From contig NZ_JALGBI010000003.1 in assembly GCF_022809125.1 (NCBI RefSeq), forward strand, positions 620,001-684,000: a DNA stretch of 64,000 nucleotides. Direction: 5' to 3'. Of the stretch, positions 7,960-15,746 are shown one piece after another. The notes beneath the pieces were generated by a model, which made no database searches, was not told where the DNA came from, and worked only from the letters and a program-made list of their open reading frames with translations. Position numbers and translations under genes: made by a program. How positions within the stretch are numbered: position 1 is the stretch's first letter; each line of letters begins with the position of its first letter. Source of the DNA: Variovorax terrae (GTDB lineage Bacteria > Pseudomonadota > Gammaproteobacteria > Burkholderiales > Burkholderiaceae_C).

Positions 7960-8466
7960 ATGTCGCAACTGACTCTCTCTCTCGATACCCCGCTGATGGT
8001 GCGCGATGGCCGTGGGCGCTATCGGCCGGCGGACGCTGACCAGATTCTGGAAGCCGCGCGTCAGGTCATCGAACAGAAGATGCAGCGTGGCGAGGCGTTC
8101 ACTTCGCCGGAAGCGGTGAAGGACTACCTGCGCGCCAAACTGGCCGGCTTCGAGCACGAAGTCTTCGCGGTGTTGTTCCTCGATACCCGCCATCGGCTGA
8201 TCGACTACGTGGAGATGTTCCACGGCACGATCGACGCCGCCGAGGTGCATCCGCGTGAGGTCGTCAAGCAGGCGCTTCGGCTCAACGCGGCGGCGGTCAT
8301 TGTTTCGCACAACCATCCGAGCGGGAACCCCGAGCCAAGCGCGGCTGACCGGGCGCTGACCCAACGGCTCAGGGAATCGCTGGGTCTGGTGGACGTGCGC
8401 GTGCTCGATCACATCATCGTCGCTGGCAACGCAACGGCATCATTCGCCGAGCGTGGGCTGATCTAG
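7960..8466 (+). CDS. radC: RadC family JAB/MPN-domain protein
   Basis: A 168-residue protein. The C-terminal RadC/JAB domain carries the metal-binding motif SHNHPSGNPEPSAAD (residues about 116-130; HxH...D), after LFLDTRHRLIDYVEMFHGTIDAA. RadC proteins of this short type are very common on ICEs and phages. A metalloprotease or nuclease-like activity is suspected but the role is not settled; the old assignment to DNA repair is doubtful (established knowledge). The protein lacks the N-terminal helix-hairpin-helix region of longer chromosomal RadC. The start has GGAG 9 bp upstream. A strong terminator follows directly. Confidence 0.9.
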   Translation: MSQLTLSLDTPLMVRDGRGRYRPADADQILEAARQVIEQKMQRGEAFTSPEAVKDYLRAKLAGFEHEVFAVLFLDTRHRLIDYVEMFHGTIDAAEVHPREVVKQALRLNAAAVIVSHNHPSGNPEPSAADRALTQRLRESLGLVDVRVLDHIIVAGNATASFAERGLI

Positions 8467-8469
8467 CCC

Positions 8470-8491
8470 AAGGGGCTTCGGCCCCTTCTTT
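8470..8491 (+). terminator. rho-independent terminator after radC
   Basis: AAGGGGC-TTCG-GCCCCTT forms a perfect 7-bp stem with a stable TTCG loop, followed by CTTT. It lies 4 bp after the radC stop and can also serve the convergent RloC-like gene from the other side. Confidence 0.8.
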
Positions 8492-8534
8492 GCTGCGCCT
8501 GTTGGCAAAATTCTGGCCCGCACGGGCCTGGCGC

Positions 8535-10838
8535 TCAGGCAGTCGCAACCTGAATCATTTCGTCGTAATGTTTCTTGTCCACTTCTTCTAGCCACTGAAA
8601 GATGTGTCCGATAACGCTATGACTTTCGCCCGCCAAGTTTTCTGCCGATTCCTCGGTTATTTCAATTACATCGCTGTGCGAGTATTTGTTGATAAAACGG
8701 TAGATCTTCTCCTTTAGTTCCGGCGTCGTGATGGTGCAGTCTTTCAGGCCAACATCCATTAATTGACTGATGTCGCTTCTCCGCTTTGGATATTTGAAGG
8801 TAAAGAACGATTCAACGAGCTTGCGCGCAAGGTTCGCCGTCAAGAATGCTTCGTCCCGGTTAAGAGTCGTATGCGCCCTGTATTCATAGAGCTTCTTGAA
8901 AATATAGTGGTACTCTGAACCGTAATTCTTCAGAGAGTCGTCGGCATCCACAAGTAGGGAGTGGCGGGGGGAGCCAGGCGGTGCATCCAAGCGATAAAAG
9001 AAGCAATTCTCGGCCTTGCCTTTGGCAACTCGGTTTCTATTGGTTCCCGTGAACCAGTCTCTCACTAGCTTGAAGTACGTGAAGTTGTGGGTCAGTACAA
9101 AAAGTTGTTTGGCTTCAGCGCATTGAGTTCTCAGGAACGAATAGGCATGAAACAAGTGATTTGAATCAAAGCTTGAAACCGGGTCATCAACGACGACAAT
9201 TGTGTCCTTAATGTTGTTTCCGTTTTCTTTGAGCTTTGTGATGAAGTAGACAAATGCAATCGCGGTCTTCTCACCTTCGCTCAAATTCCCATCATGCTCA
9301 CCCACACCGTTTCTGATGATCTCATAGCCTTTCTTCTTCTGATTAAAGCTCAGGCAAAGCTCAGATCGGCCGATGAAGCGATGCAAGATGTCATTGAACT
9401 CCTTCGCCCCAACTGTTTCATTTGAGAGCAGCGCCTCTATGGCTCCCACCTCTTGACCAAGTTTTTCAATTTCCTTGTAGTCAGTCTTTGCTTCTGACTC
9501 AAGATCATTGCATTTCTTCTCACTTCCCGCATAGTCAAATTCTTGCACCTCAGCCGCCGCAAAGTGGAGCTCCAGTGCCACCTTGCTTTTTGAGGTCTCG
9601 AATTTGAAGTTTGAAGTCTTATTGTTGTGCTTTCCGACGAGCGCAGCAATCGACTTCAGGATCTCATTGAAATTCGTGACATCGTCTTCAACCACATCTG
9701 CGATCTGAATATCTGTCTTTCCGGGGTCTGTAATTTTAGCTTTCAGCGCTTCCCGCCATCCTTCCATTTGCTGGTCGATTTTCTCAGCAGCCGATGCGTA
9801 TTCCTTCTGGAGCTTCTCCGCCTCGGCAGATAGTTCTTTATAGAACTCGGCCGCTGCGGGCAACTGATTGGCTGGAGCGCCTTGAGACTCAATCCAAGTT
9901 GCGGCGTTCTGAAGCCGGTTTTGGAACTCTGTGAACTCTTTACTGAAGTGGGCAGCAAGTGCCTCGGCACGAAGTTGGGTGAGCGGAGAGCCGCAGAACT
10001 CGCAGGATTGCGAGTCATGGTTTTTATGGATTTCCAAGCCGGTTTGAACCCAGTCGCGGATATCCGGGTTATCAGTCAGTCGCTGGACAGCTTGATTGAC
10101 CGCTGTAGTCCCAATCAAGTCTCTGATGCGGCCCGCCGCCTTCTTAAAGTAATCCGGCTCAATGGCCGTTGAGGAGAAATTGATGCTTGGAAGCTGATCT
10201 GGCTTGGCGGCATTCGTAAGGTCGATAACCTTCTCATCTGGAAGAACCGACTCAACCTTGACAATAGCCTCGCCGTTATTCTGAATGAAATTGGCGAGCT
10301 TACGGCGGTCGTAATTCAAGTAGTAGCTGTCGCTCGTATCAATCGCCTGAAGTCCTAGCTTCATTTTCTTGGCAGCATTGGTCAGAAATTTCTCCAATGC
10401 CTCACGCTGCTTTTTGATATCGCTTTGCTTATCGTCGTGAGCCTTCTTTTTCGACTGAAGCTCGCCTTTTAGCTTCTCCAGCTTCTGCAACTCATCAATC
10501 TTCTCTTTTGCAATGAGAAGGATGCTTTTTACAGACTTATCCCAATCAATATTCTCGTGCACGAAGCGTTGATTAAAAACGTGAATATTCAGTTGGGATG
10601 AAGGGAGAGTCGCCTCCGTAATCGTTGAGCCGTCCTCCAAAACGACTGAAAACTGGCCCGCACTGAAGCGAGGAACCATCGAACGAAGCTCAAAGCAAGA
10701 GAATAGATTCGATAGGGTTGACTTGCCTGTTCCATTCCAGCCATAGACCAGGTTGTACCGGCCGAACTTCTGGATCTTCGTCCCATTGAAATCATTGAAG
10801 ATACCGAACTGCTTGAGACGGTTAATGCAGACGATCAT
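8535..10838 (-). CDS. rloC: RloC/PrrC-like AAA ATPase, candidate anticodon nuclease
   Basis: A 767-residue protein of the AAA_13 (PrrC/RloC) group. Walker A is YGWNGTGKS (residues 32-40), the ABC signature is NLSEGEKTAIAF and Walker B is TIVVVDDPVSSFDSNH. The ATPase halves are separated by long coiled coils. These contain a zinc-hook-like CEFC (Cys279, Cys282), which distinguishes RloC from PrrC. The C-terminal part keeps the anticodon nuclease R-X3-E-Xn-H pattern: Arg672, Glu676 and His721 in ARKLVESFF and NKYSHSD, with YHYIFKKLYEYR before it. RloC is known to cut tRNA anticodons when DNA is damaged or foreign DNA enters. The start MIVCINRL has AAGGAGG 8 bp upstream, so the longer frame is discarded. 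It is clearly more AT-rich than its neighbours, has no restriction-modification genes nearby and is probably a separate acquisition. Confidence 0.75.
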   Translation of the reverse strand: MIVCINRLKQFGIFNDFNGTKIQKFGRYNLVYGWNGTGKSTLSNLFSCFELRSMVPRFSAGQFSVVLEDGSTITEATLPSSQLNIHVFNQRFVHENIDWDKSVKSILLIAKEKIDELQKLEKLKGELQSKKKAHDDKQSDIKKQREALEKFLTNAAKKMKLGLQAIDTSDSYYLNYDRRKLANFIQNNGEAIVKVESVLPDEKVIDLTNAAKPDQLPSINFSSTAIEPDYFKKAAGRIRDLIGTTAVNQAVQRLTDNPDIRDWVQTGLEIHKNHDSQSCEFCGSPLTQLRAEALAAHFSKEFTEFQNRLQNAATWIESQGAPANQLPAAAEFYKELSAEAEKLQKEYASAAEKIDQQMEGWREALKAKITDPGKTDIQIADVVEDDVTNFNEILKSIAALVGKHNNKTSNFKFETSKSKVALELHFAAAEVQEFDYAGSEKKCNDLESEAKTDYKEIEKLGQEVGAIEALLSNETVGAKEFNDILHRFIGRSELCLSFNQKKKGYEIIRNGVGEHDGNLSEGEKTAIAFVYFITKLKENGNNIKDTIVVVDDPVSSFDSNHLFHAYSFLRTQCAEAKQLFVLTHNFTYFKLVRDWFTGTNRNRVAKGKAENCFFYRLDAPPGSPRHSLLVDADDSLKNYGSEYHYIFKKLYEYRAHTTLNRDEAFLTANLARKLVESFFTFKYPKRRSDISQLMDVGLKDCTITTPELKEKIYRFINKYSHSDVIEITEESAENLAGESHSVIGHIFQWLEEVDKKHYDEMIQVATA

Positions 10839-11387
10839 TCTTGGGACCTCCTTGTTCTGCCTTGGCAACATTTGCTTGCAAAACAAATGGTAAACGAAGA
10901 GTCCCATTGCGTCTCCGCTTCGCGGATCGCGCTGCTCCAGGTTCGCTAGTCGCTCATCCTTGGCGCGACTGGCTTCGCCAGCCTTCCGCATCACTGACGC
11001 CTTCGGCCCGGCTTCCAGCTTCGGGCCTGCGCGCTCCGCTTGCCGTGCGGTTCGGCACACAGGGAGGGCCGTTGCCATGTCCAGCCGTCTTCCCTGACTT
11101 CATCACCTTGTCCGCGACTGTAGCCCGCGGCCGTGTGCCGTCAAGGCGCGCAGGGCCGTGTCCTCGGCTGCGCCTGCGGGCCGCACCAACCCTGCGCTTG
11201 TCTCCTTGACGGCACCCGTCCGCGCGCTCCTGACCGTCGCGGGCGATGAACTCAGGAAAGACGGTGGCAACAGGGCCAACCGGGTTCGTCGTGCCGACCG
11301 CACCGAACAGCCGAAAGGCTGGGCTCCGAATCTAGGAATCCGGTGTGCGGTTTTCTTCAACAGCCTTTTCTTGTCAGGAGAAAGACC
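10839..11387. other. 550-bp non-coding region with repeats and a long stem upstream of the DUF932 gene
   Basis: No supported gene. It holds a copy of the dispersed ICE repeat (about 10991-11044). It also holds a long imperfect inverted repeat: TGCCGTCAAGG (11136-11146) pairs with CCTTGACGGCA (11204-11214), with an inner GCGCAGGG/CCCTGCGC pair. The 3' end carries CAGGAGAAAGACC as ribosome site for the next gene. Divergent promoters for the RloC gene and the DUF932 gene must lie here. Confidence 0.5.
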
Positions 11388-12212
11388 ATGCAACTCGCAT
11401 CCCGCTTCGCTTCCCGTTCCCCGGTGCTGCGTTCGGAACGTCCCTTGTCCGACGACCAAATCCGCGCCGTGGCCCCGTCTATCTTCGCGGAAGCCCCGCA
11501 CGAAAGCCGCTCCGAGCGGTACAGCTACATCCCCACCGCGACCGTGCTGCAAGAACTGCGCGGGGAAGGCTTTGAGCCTTTCATGGTGACGCAAACCCGC
11601 GTGCGCCACGACGACCGCCGCGACTACACCAAGCACATGATCCGGCTGCGCCACGCCAGCCAGATCAACGGCCGCGAGGCCAACGAAATCATCCTGCTGA
11701 ACTCCCATGACGGCACCAGCAGCTATCAGATGCTGGCCGGGATGTTCCGCTTCGTTTGCAGCAATGGCCTTGTCTGCGGCGACACCGTGGCCGACGTGCG
11801 CGTGCCGCACAAGGGCGACGTGGCGGCGCAGGTGATCGAAGGCGCTTACGAAGTCCTGCACGGCTTCGACCGAGCGCAGGAATCCCGCGATGCCATGCGC
11901 GCCATCACGCTCGACGCCGGGGAATCGGAAGTGTTCGCCCGCGCTGCGCTGGCGTTGAAGTACGACGAGGCCACGCCCGCGCCCATCACGGAATCGCAAA
12001 TCCTGATGCCGCGCCGCCATGACGACGACCGCCGCGACCTGTGGAGCGTGTTCAACCGCACGCAGGAGAACTTGACCAAAGGCGGCCTGTCCGCCCGCGC
12101 CGCGAATGGCCGCCGCCAGACCACCCGGCCCGTGCAGGGCATCGACCAAAGCGTGCGCCTGAACCGCGCCCTGTGGCTGCTGGCCGATGGCCTGCGCCAG
12201 TTGAAAGCCTGA
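11388..12212 (+). CDS. DUF932 (phage/plasmid-like) protein
   Basis: A 274-residue DUF932 protein, a family common on plasmids, phages and ICEs. Typical stretches: PLSDDQIRAVAPSIFAE, RYSYIPTATVLQEL, FEPFMVTQTRVRH and MIRLRH near residues 20-90, then NEIILLNSHDGTSSYQMLAGMFRFVCSNGLV. Function unknown. ATG at 11388 lies 7 bp after CAGGAG and is preferred to an upstream in-frame Met. The ParB-like gene follows 78 bp downstream in the same direction, and this pair recurs in Tn4371-type elements (established knowledge). A role in post-transfer establishment is inference only. Confidence 0.85.
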   Translation: MQLASRFASRSPVLRSERPLSDDQIRAVAPSIFAEAPHESRSERYSYIPTATVLQELRGEGFEPFMVTQTRVRHDDRRDYTKHMIRLRHASQINGREANEIILLNSHDGTSSYQMLAGMFRFVCSNGLVCGDTVADVRVPHKGDVAAQVIEGAYEVLHGFDRAQESRDAMRAITLDAGESEVFARAALALKYDEATPAPITESQILMPRRHDDDRRDLWSVFNRTQENLTKGGLSARAANGRRQTTRPVQGIDQSVRLNRALWLLADGLRQLKA

Positions 12213-12290
12213 ATCCCCACGCGGCAGGGGCAGGCAGCAGCCCTTGCCGCTTCTCTCGCTGCTGCATCCCAACCGCTAGGAGAAATCACC

Positions 12291-14363
12291 ATGAACGCCG
12301 TACTCAAAACCGAAACCGTCGCCATCGAAGCCGCCGCACCGCTGGAAGTGGCCGACCCGACCAAGAACCTGATCTTGGTTCCCCTCTCGCAGTTGCTCCC
12401 GCGCCGTTCCAAGCGCAACGTGCGGACGACCCCGCGCCAGTCCATCCCCGAACTGGCCGCGAGCATTGCCCGCATCGGCCTGCTGCAAAACCTGATCGTC
12501 ATCCTTTCCGCCGATGGCGAGGCTTACGAGGTGGTGGCAGGCGACCGCCGCCTGACCGCCTTGAAGCTGCTGGCGAAGAAGAAGCGCATCCCCGCCGACT
12601 ACGAAGTGCCGTGCCTGCTGGTGGCCGATGCGTCCGCCCGCACCGTCAGCCTTGCGGAGAACGTGCAGCGCGAGAACATGCACCCCGCCGACCAGTTCGC
12701 AGCCTTCGCCGCACTGGTCAAGGAAGGCCGGCCCGTCGAAGACATTGCCGCCGACTTCGGCGTGTCCCCGCTGGTGGTGCAGCGCCGCTTGAAGCTGGCG
12801 AATGTCTCGCCGCGCCTGATGGCCGACTACCGGGCCGGTGGCGTGACGCTGGAACAGTTGATGGCCTTGACCATCACCGACGACCACGCCGCGCAGGAGG
12901 CCGCGTTCTATGGTGCGCCGGAATGGCAGCGCAGCCCGTCCAAGCTGCGCGAGCGCCTGACCGAGCGCGAAATCGACGCCACGCACGCGCTGGTGCGCTT
13001 CGTCGGGCTGGACACCTACCGGCAGGCAGGCGGCGGCATCCGCCGCGACCTGTTCGCAGAAGGCGATGCCGGAACCTACCTCACCGATACCGCAGTGCTG
13101 GAAACGCTGGTGCGCGACAAGCTGGCAACGCTGGCCGAGGACGTGCGCGCCGAGGGATGGGCATGGGTGGAGGCCGTGCCGCATCTGGCCTACGAGGAAC
13201 GGCAGGCGTTCCAGAACGCCCCGCGCCACCGCCGCGAGCCGACCACCCGCGAGGCCCGCCGCATCGCCTCGCTGGAAACCCGCCTCGAAAAGATCGACGC
13301 CGAACTGGAAGACGCCTGCGACGCCGAGGACGAGGCCAAGGCCGAGAAGCTGGAACAGCGGCGCGATCAGGTAGTCGGGGAACTGCAAGACGCGGAGGAC
13401 GCCTTACAAGGCTATGCCCCCGAGGTGCGCGAGGTGGCCGGTGCCATCGTCACCATTGACCGCAACGGCGAGGCCGTCATTCATCGCGGCCTGCTGCGCG
13501 AAGCCGAGGCCAAGGCGCTGCGCACGCTGGAAAAGCTGCGGCGCGGTTTCGGCAGTGCCGAAGGCGAAGCCGCCAACGACGAGCACGAGGACGCCGACGA
13601 CGCGCCCAAGGCCGCGAGCCTGTCCGACCGGCTGGCGCAGCGGTTGAGCGCCCACCGCACGGCGGCGCTGCAAATCGAAGTCGCCCGGCATCCGCATGTT
13701 GCGCTGGCCGCGCTGGTGCATGGCATGGTGCAGACCGTCTTGCAGGAAAGCCGCTACGGCCTCAGCCGTGATTCTCTGCCGCTGGGCGTGGGCCTGAAAC
13801 TGCAAGACCGGCTGGAAGGCATGGCCCCGGACTGGCCGGAATCGCCTGCCGCCGTGGCGCTGCGCGAACTGCAACAGGTGGCGGGCGAAGCCTTGCCGGA
13901 GGACAGCGCCGAACTGTTCGCCGCGCTGCTGGCGAAGTCGCAAGACGAGTTGGTGCGACTGCTCGCCGTGTGCGTGGCTTCCACGGTGGACGTGGTGACG
14001 CCTCGCGCCACGCCGCACCAGCCCGGCGAAGAACTGGCGCAGGCCGTGGGCCTCGACATGGCCGCATGGTGGAAGCCGACCGCAGAAGGCTACTTCAAGC
14101 ACGTTTCCAAGGCCGTGATTCTGGATGCCGTGGGCGCGTTTGCACCGGAATCCGTCACCCGGCTGGCGAAGCTCAAGAAGGCCGACATTGCCAGCGAAGC
14201 GGAGCGGCTGGCCGATGGCACGGGCTGGATGCCCGCCATCTTCAAGGCGGAAGGCCCGCAGCAGGCAGTGCAGGAAAGCGCGCAGGAGGCAGGCGCGGAG
14301 CAGGACGCCCCGGAGGATGCCGAAGCAATGGCGGATGAACCCGCCGAGGCACTGGCCGCTTGA
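12291..14363 (+). CDS. parB: ParB/RepB/Spo0J family partition-nuclease-like protein
   Basis: A 690-residue protein. The N-terminal ParB/sulfiredoxin domain (about residues 25-130) shows the arginine-containing GDRRLTALKLL (box I) and ENVQRENMHPADQFAAFAALV (box II). A KorB/HTH-like segment follows (VEDIAADFGVSPLVVQRRLKLANVSPRL), with a central charged coiled coil (about 320-380, RIASLETRLEKIDAELED...) and a long C-terminal extension ending in a Glu/Ala-rich tail. It is much longer than chromosomal ParB and matches the ICE-borne version. The N-terminal domain of such proteins may act as CTPase or nuclease; which applies is not known. AGGAGAAATCACC provides the ribosome site. It is distant from the ParA gene (22979). 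Confidence 0.85.
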   Translation: MNAVLKTETVAIEAAAPLEVADPTKNLILVPLSQLLPRRSKRNVRTTPRQSIPELAASIARIGLLQNLIVILSADGEAYEVVAGDRRLTALKLLAKKKRIPADYEVPCLLVADASARTVSLAENVQRENMHPADQFAAFAALVKEGRPVEDIAADFGVSPLVVQRRLKLANVSPRLMADYRAGGVTLEQLMALTITDDHAAQEAAFYGAPEWQRSPSKLRERLTEREIDATHALVRFVGLDTYRQAGGGIRRDLFAEGDAGTYLTDTAVLETLVRDKLATLAEDVRAEGWAWVEAVPHLAYEERQAFQNAPRHRREPTTREARRIASLETRLEKIDAELEDACDAEDEAKAEKLEQRRDQVVGELQDAEDALQGYAPEVREVAGAIVTIDRNGEAVIHRGLLREAEAKALRTLEKLRRGFGSAEGEAANDEHEDADDAPKAASLSDRLAQRLSAHRTAALQIEVARHPHVALAALVHGMVQTVLQESRYGLSRDSLPLGVGLKLQDRLEGMAPDWPESPAAVALRELQQVAGEALPEDSAELFAALLAKSQDELVRLLAVCVASTVDVVTPRATPHQPGEELAQAVGLDMAAWWKPTAEGYFKHVSKAVILDAVGAFAPESVTRLAKLKKADIASEAERLADGTGWMPAIFKAEGPQQAVQESAQEAGAEQDAPEDAEAMADEPAEALAA

Positions 14364-14377
14364 CCCGTGCCGAAGGC

Positions 14378-14460
14378 AAGCGCCCCGGCCCTGAACTGAC
14401 CCCAAGAAGTTGGATAGCCATCCAACTTCTTGGGGTCAGTTCACCTCGACCGGGGCGCTT
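14378..14460 (+). terminator. terminator-like hairpin after parB, split by an inserted palindrome
   Basis: AAGCGCCCCGG (14378-14388) and CCGGGGCGCTT (14450-14460) are perfect 11-bp complementary arms just past the parB stop. They are now separated by 61 bp, most of which is a perfect 24-bp-arm palindrome. Without it they would form a compact GC-rich terminator. The whole can still fold as one long cruciform or hairpin. Confidence 0.6.
14392..14443. repeat. perfect 24-bp inverted repeat resembling abutted IS3-family ends
   Basis: The left arm starts TGAACTGACCCCAAGAAGTT (14392) and the right arm is its exact reverse complement (14420-14443), with only AGCC between them. The TGAACTGACCCC...AAGTTGGA type of sequence resembles terminal repeats of IS3-family elements (from memory, not checked). 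No transposase is present. It could be the scar of an IS, a miniature palindromic element or a strong terminator hairpin. Confidence 0.7.
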
Positions 14461-14480
14461 CGCTCCAAGGAGAAGCCCCC

Positions 14481-14690
14481 ATGACCCGCACCACCACCAA
14501 CCGCCCGCGCATGGCGGCGATCTACGCCCCCGGCACGGTACGCGCGCGCCGCTGGCACGGCGCAGACGATGTGCGCGGCTACCGTCCGCCATCGGGCTGG
14601 ACGGCCCGCGCCGACCTCACCGAAATTCACCCCATCACGGGCCGCGCCTTGCCGCGTGCCGCGTGGTGGATCATCGAGACGAAGGAATAA
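14481..14690 (+). CDS. small conserved ICE protein of unknown function
   Basis: A 69-residue basic protein beginning MTRTTTNRPRMAAIYAPG. AAGGAG lies 9 bp before the ATG, which supports translation. It contains VRARRWHGADDVRGYRPP and ends PRAAWWIIETKE. No domain is recognised. The position between parB and the HEPN-like gene, the clear ribosome site and the coding-like composition argue for a real gene. It is separated from parB by the large hairpin, so it may use its own promoter or read-through. Confidence 0.55.
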   Translation: MTRTTTNRPRMAAIYAPGTVRARRWHGADDVRGYRPPSGWTARADLTEIHPITGRALPRAAWWIIETKE

Positions 14691-14869
14691 CCACGATCAG
14701 CACCGCGCCCAGGCCGTTCCGCCCTTGGCGCGGTGAACTCAAAAATCCGGGCGCGGCGGTGGCCGCGCCCGGTGTCGAAGGCGAACAGCCGGAACACCAC
14801 GCCGCCGCCTTCGCTTGTGCTCAGGCGGCGGCGTTGAAGGCATCGCAATACCGCGCGATGCCTTCTTTC

Positions 14870-14922
14870 ATTGCCCCCATGAATGACGAGAGCAATTAAA
14901 GTGAAGTGATATTGGGGGCAAT
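14870..14922 (+). promoter_or_regulatory. inverted repeat covering the ribosome site of the HEPN-like gene
   Basis: ATTGCCCCCA (14870-14879) and TGGGGGCAAT (14913-14922) are perfect 10-bp arms with a 33-nt AT-rich spacer. The right arm contains the GGGGG that would serve as ribosome site for the ATG at 14928. The repeat could act as an operator or, as RNA, hide the ribosome site. The rest of 14691-14927 shows no convincing gene. Confidence 0.45.
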
Positions 14923-14927
14923 ATCTA

Positions 14928-15746
14928 ATGAGCAAAGAACATCGTCCGCATGGCAAGGCTCCTACCGCATGGGAAGCCGACATTCTCAAAATCCGAGCCT
15001 TTGAGATGGTGCTGATCCTTTTCTACATGGAAGATTTGCGGCGCTTCATCATGGGTTCCATCGAGGCGACCGACAAACTGCATGGGCTGAATCGGCTGAG
15101 TGATGGCAAACCCAAGACCAGGGAAGGCAAGAAGCTGGAGCTGGCCCGCGCCGTGCTGGTTTCCGAAGGGGTCATTGACCAGGCGGAGAGCGATGAACTC
15201 AAGGAATTGGTGGACTACCGCAACATCATTGGGCACACGATCCATGACCTGACCGTGGATGTGGGCGCCTATTCTGATCTGACCAGACAGCGAGACTCCA
15301 AGACCTTCAAGCCGATGCCTTTGTATGACTACACGGCCGCCAAACGAGCCAAAGCGCTGCGGCAGAAGGTGAGCAAAGGCATGATGAAGAAGTTCATGAT
15401 GATGGCGTCGCTCGACTTCCTGGCCTTTGAAGCGGCGGAGAAGACCTACGTTGCGGAGATCGAGCGGCTGAAGAAGCGGGTCAACCAGGGCATCGTGAAG
15501 GCCAACAAGGTGATTGCGGAAACGAACCGCATCATGAAGGCCATCCCGGAGTCGGTCATGGAATCGGCCCAGCCCGGCCACCCGAGGAACATCAAGGAAA
15601 ACGGTGCCCTGAGCAAGCGTGGAGCGGATTGCGTTTTCCAGCTCTTTGAAGCCCATGCAACCCCGTTGGCTGCGGCTTACCTGATGAGGATTTCGCTTCG
15701 TTCGGCCACGCATTGGTTTGCCAAGTGGAAGGCCAGCAAGGCATAG
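14928..15746 (+). CDS. hypothetical protein with HEPN-like RX4H motif
   Basis: A 272-residue mainly helical, basic protein not matched to a named family. Residues about 95-110 read LVDYRNIIGHTIHDLT. R-N-x3-H within a hydrophobic helix is the catalytic R(N/D/H)X4-6H pattern of HEPN ribonucleases (established knowledge). Upstream helices with RAFEMVLILFYMEDLRRFIMG fit a HEPN bundle. The C-terminal half (about 150-210) is a predicted coiled coil rich in Lys/Glu. It lacks an adjacent MNT nucleotidyltransferase antitoxin, so if toxic it must be held in check otherwise, perhaps by the inverted repeat over its ribosome site. An RNase role is inference. Confidence 0.5.
   Translation: MSKEHRPHGKAPTAWEADILKIRAFEMVLILFYMEDLRRFIMGSIEATDKLHGLNRLSDGKPKTREGKKLELARAVLVSEGVIDQAESDELKELVDYRNIIGHTIHDLTVDVGAYSDLTRQRDSKTFKPMPLYDYTAAKRAKALRQKVSKGMMKKFMMMASLDFLAFEAAEKTYVAEIERLKKRVNQGIVKANKVIAETNRIMKAIPESVMESAQPGHPRNIKENGALSKRGADCVFQLFEAHATPLAAAYLMRISLRSATHWFAKWKASKA

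Noticed and set aside
10839..11078. An 80-residue N-terminal extension of the RloC-like protein
   Set aside because: The internal Met at 10838 has AAGGAGG at ideal distance and begins the conserved AAA_13 sequence; the extension is Arg/Ala-rich non-coding-like sequence.
14360..14899. A plus-strand frame running through the palindrome and past the small ORF at 14481
   Set aside because: It reads through the terminator, lacks a plausible start with ribosome site in its 3' part and overlaps a better-supported small gene. A short peptide from 14700-14899 cannot be fully excluded.
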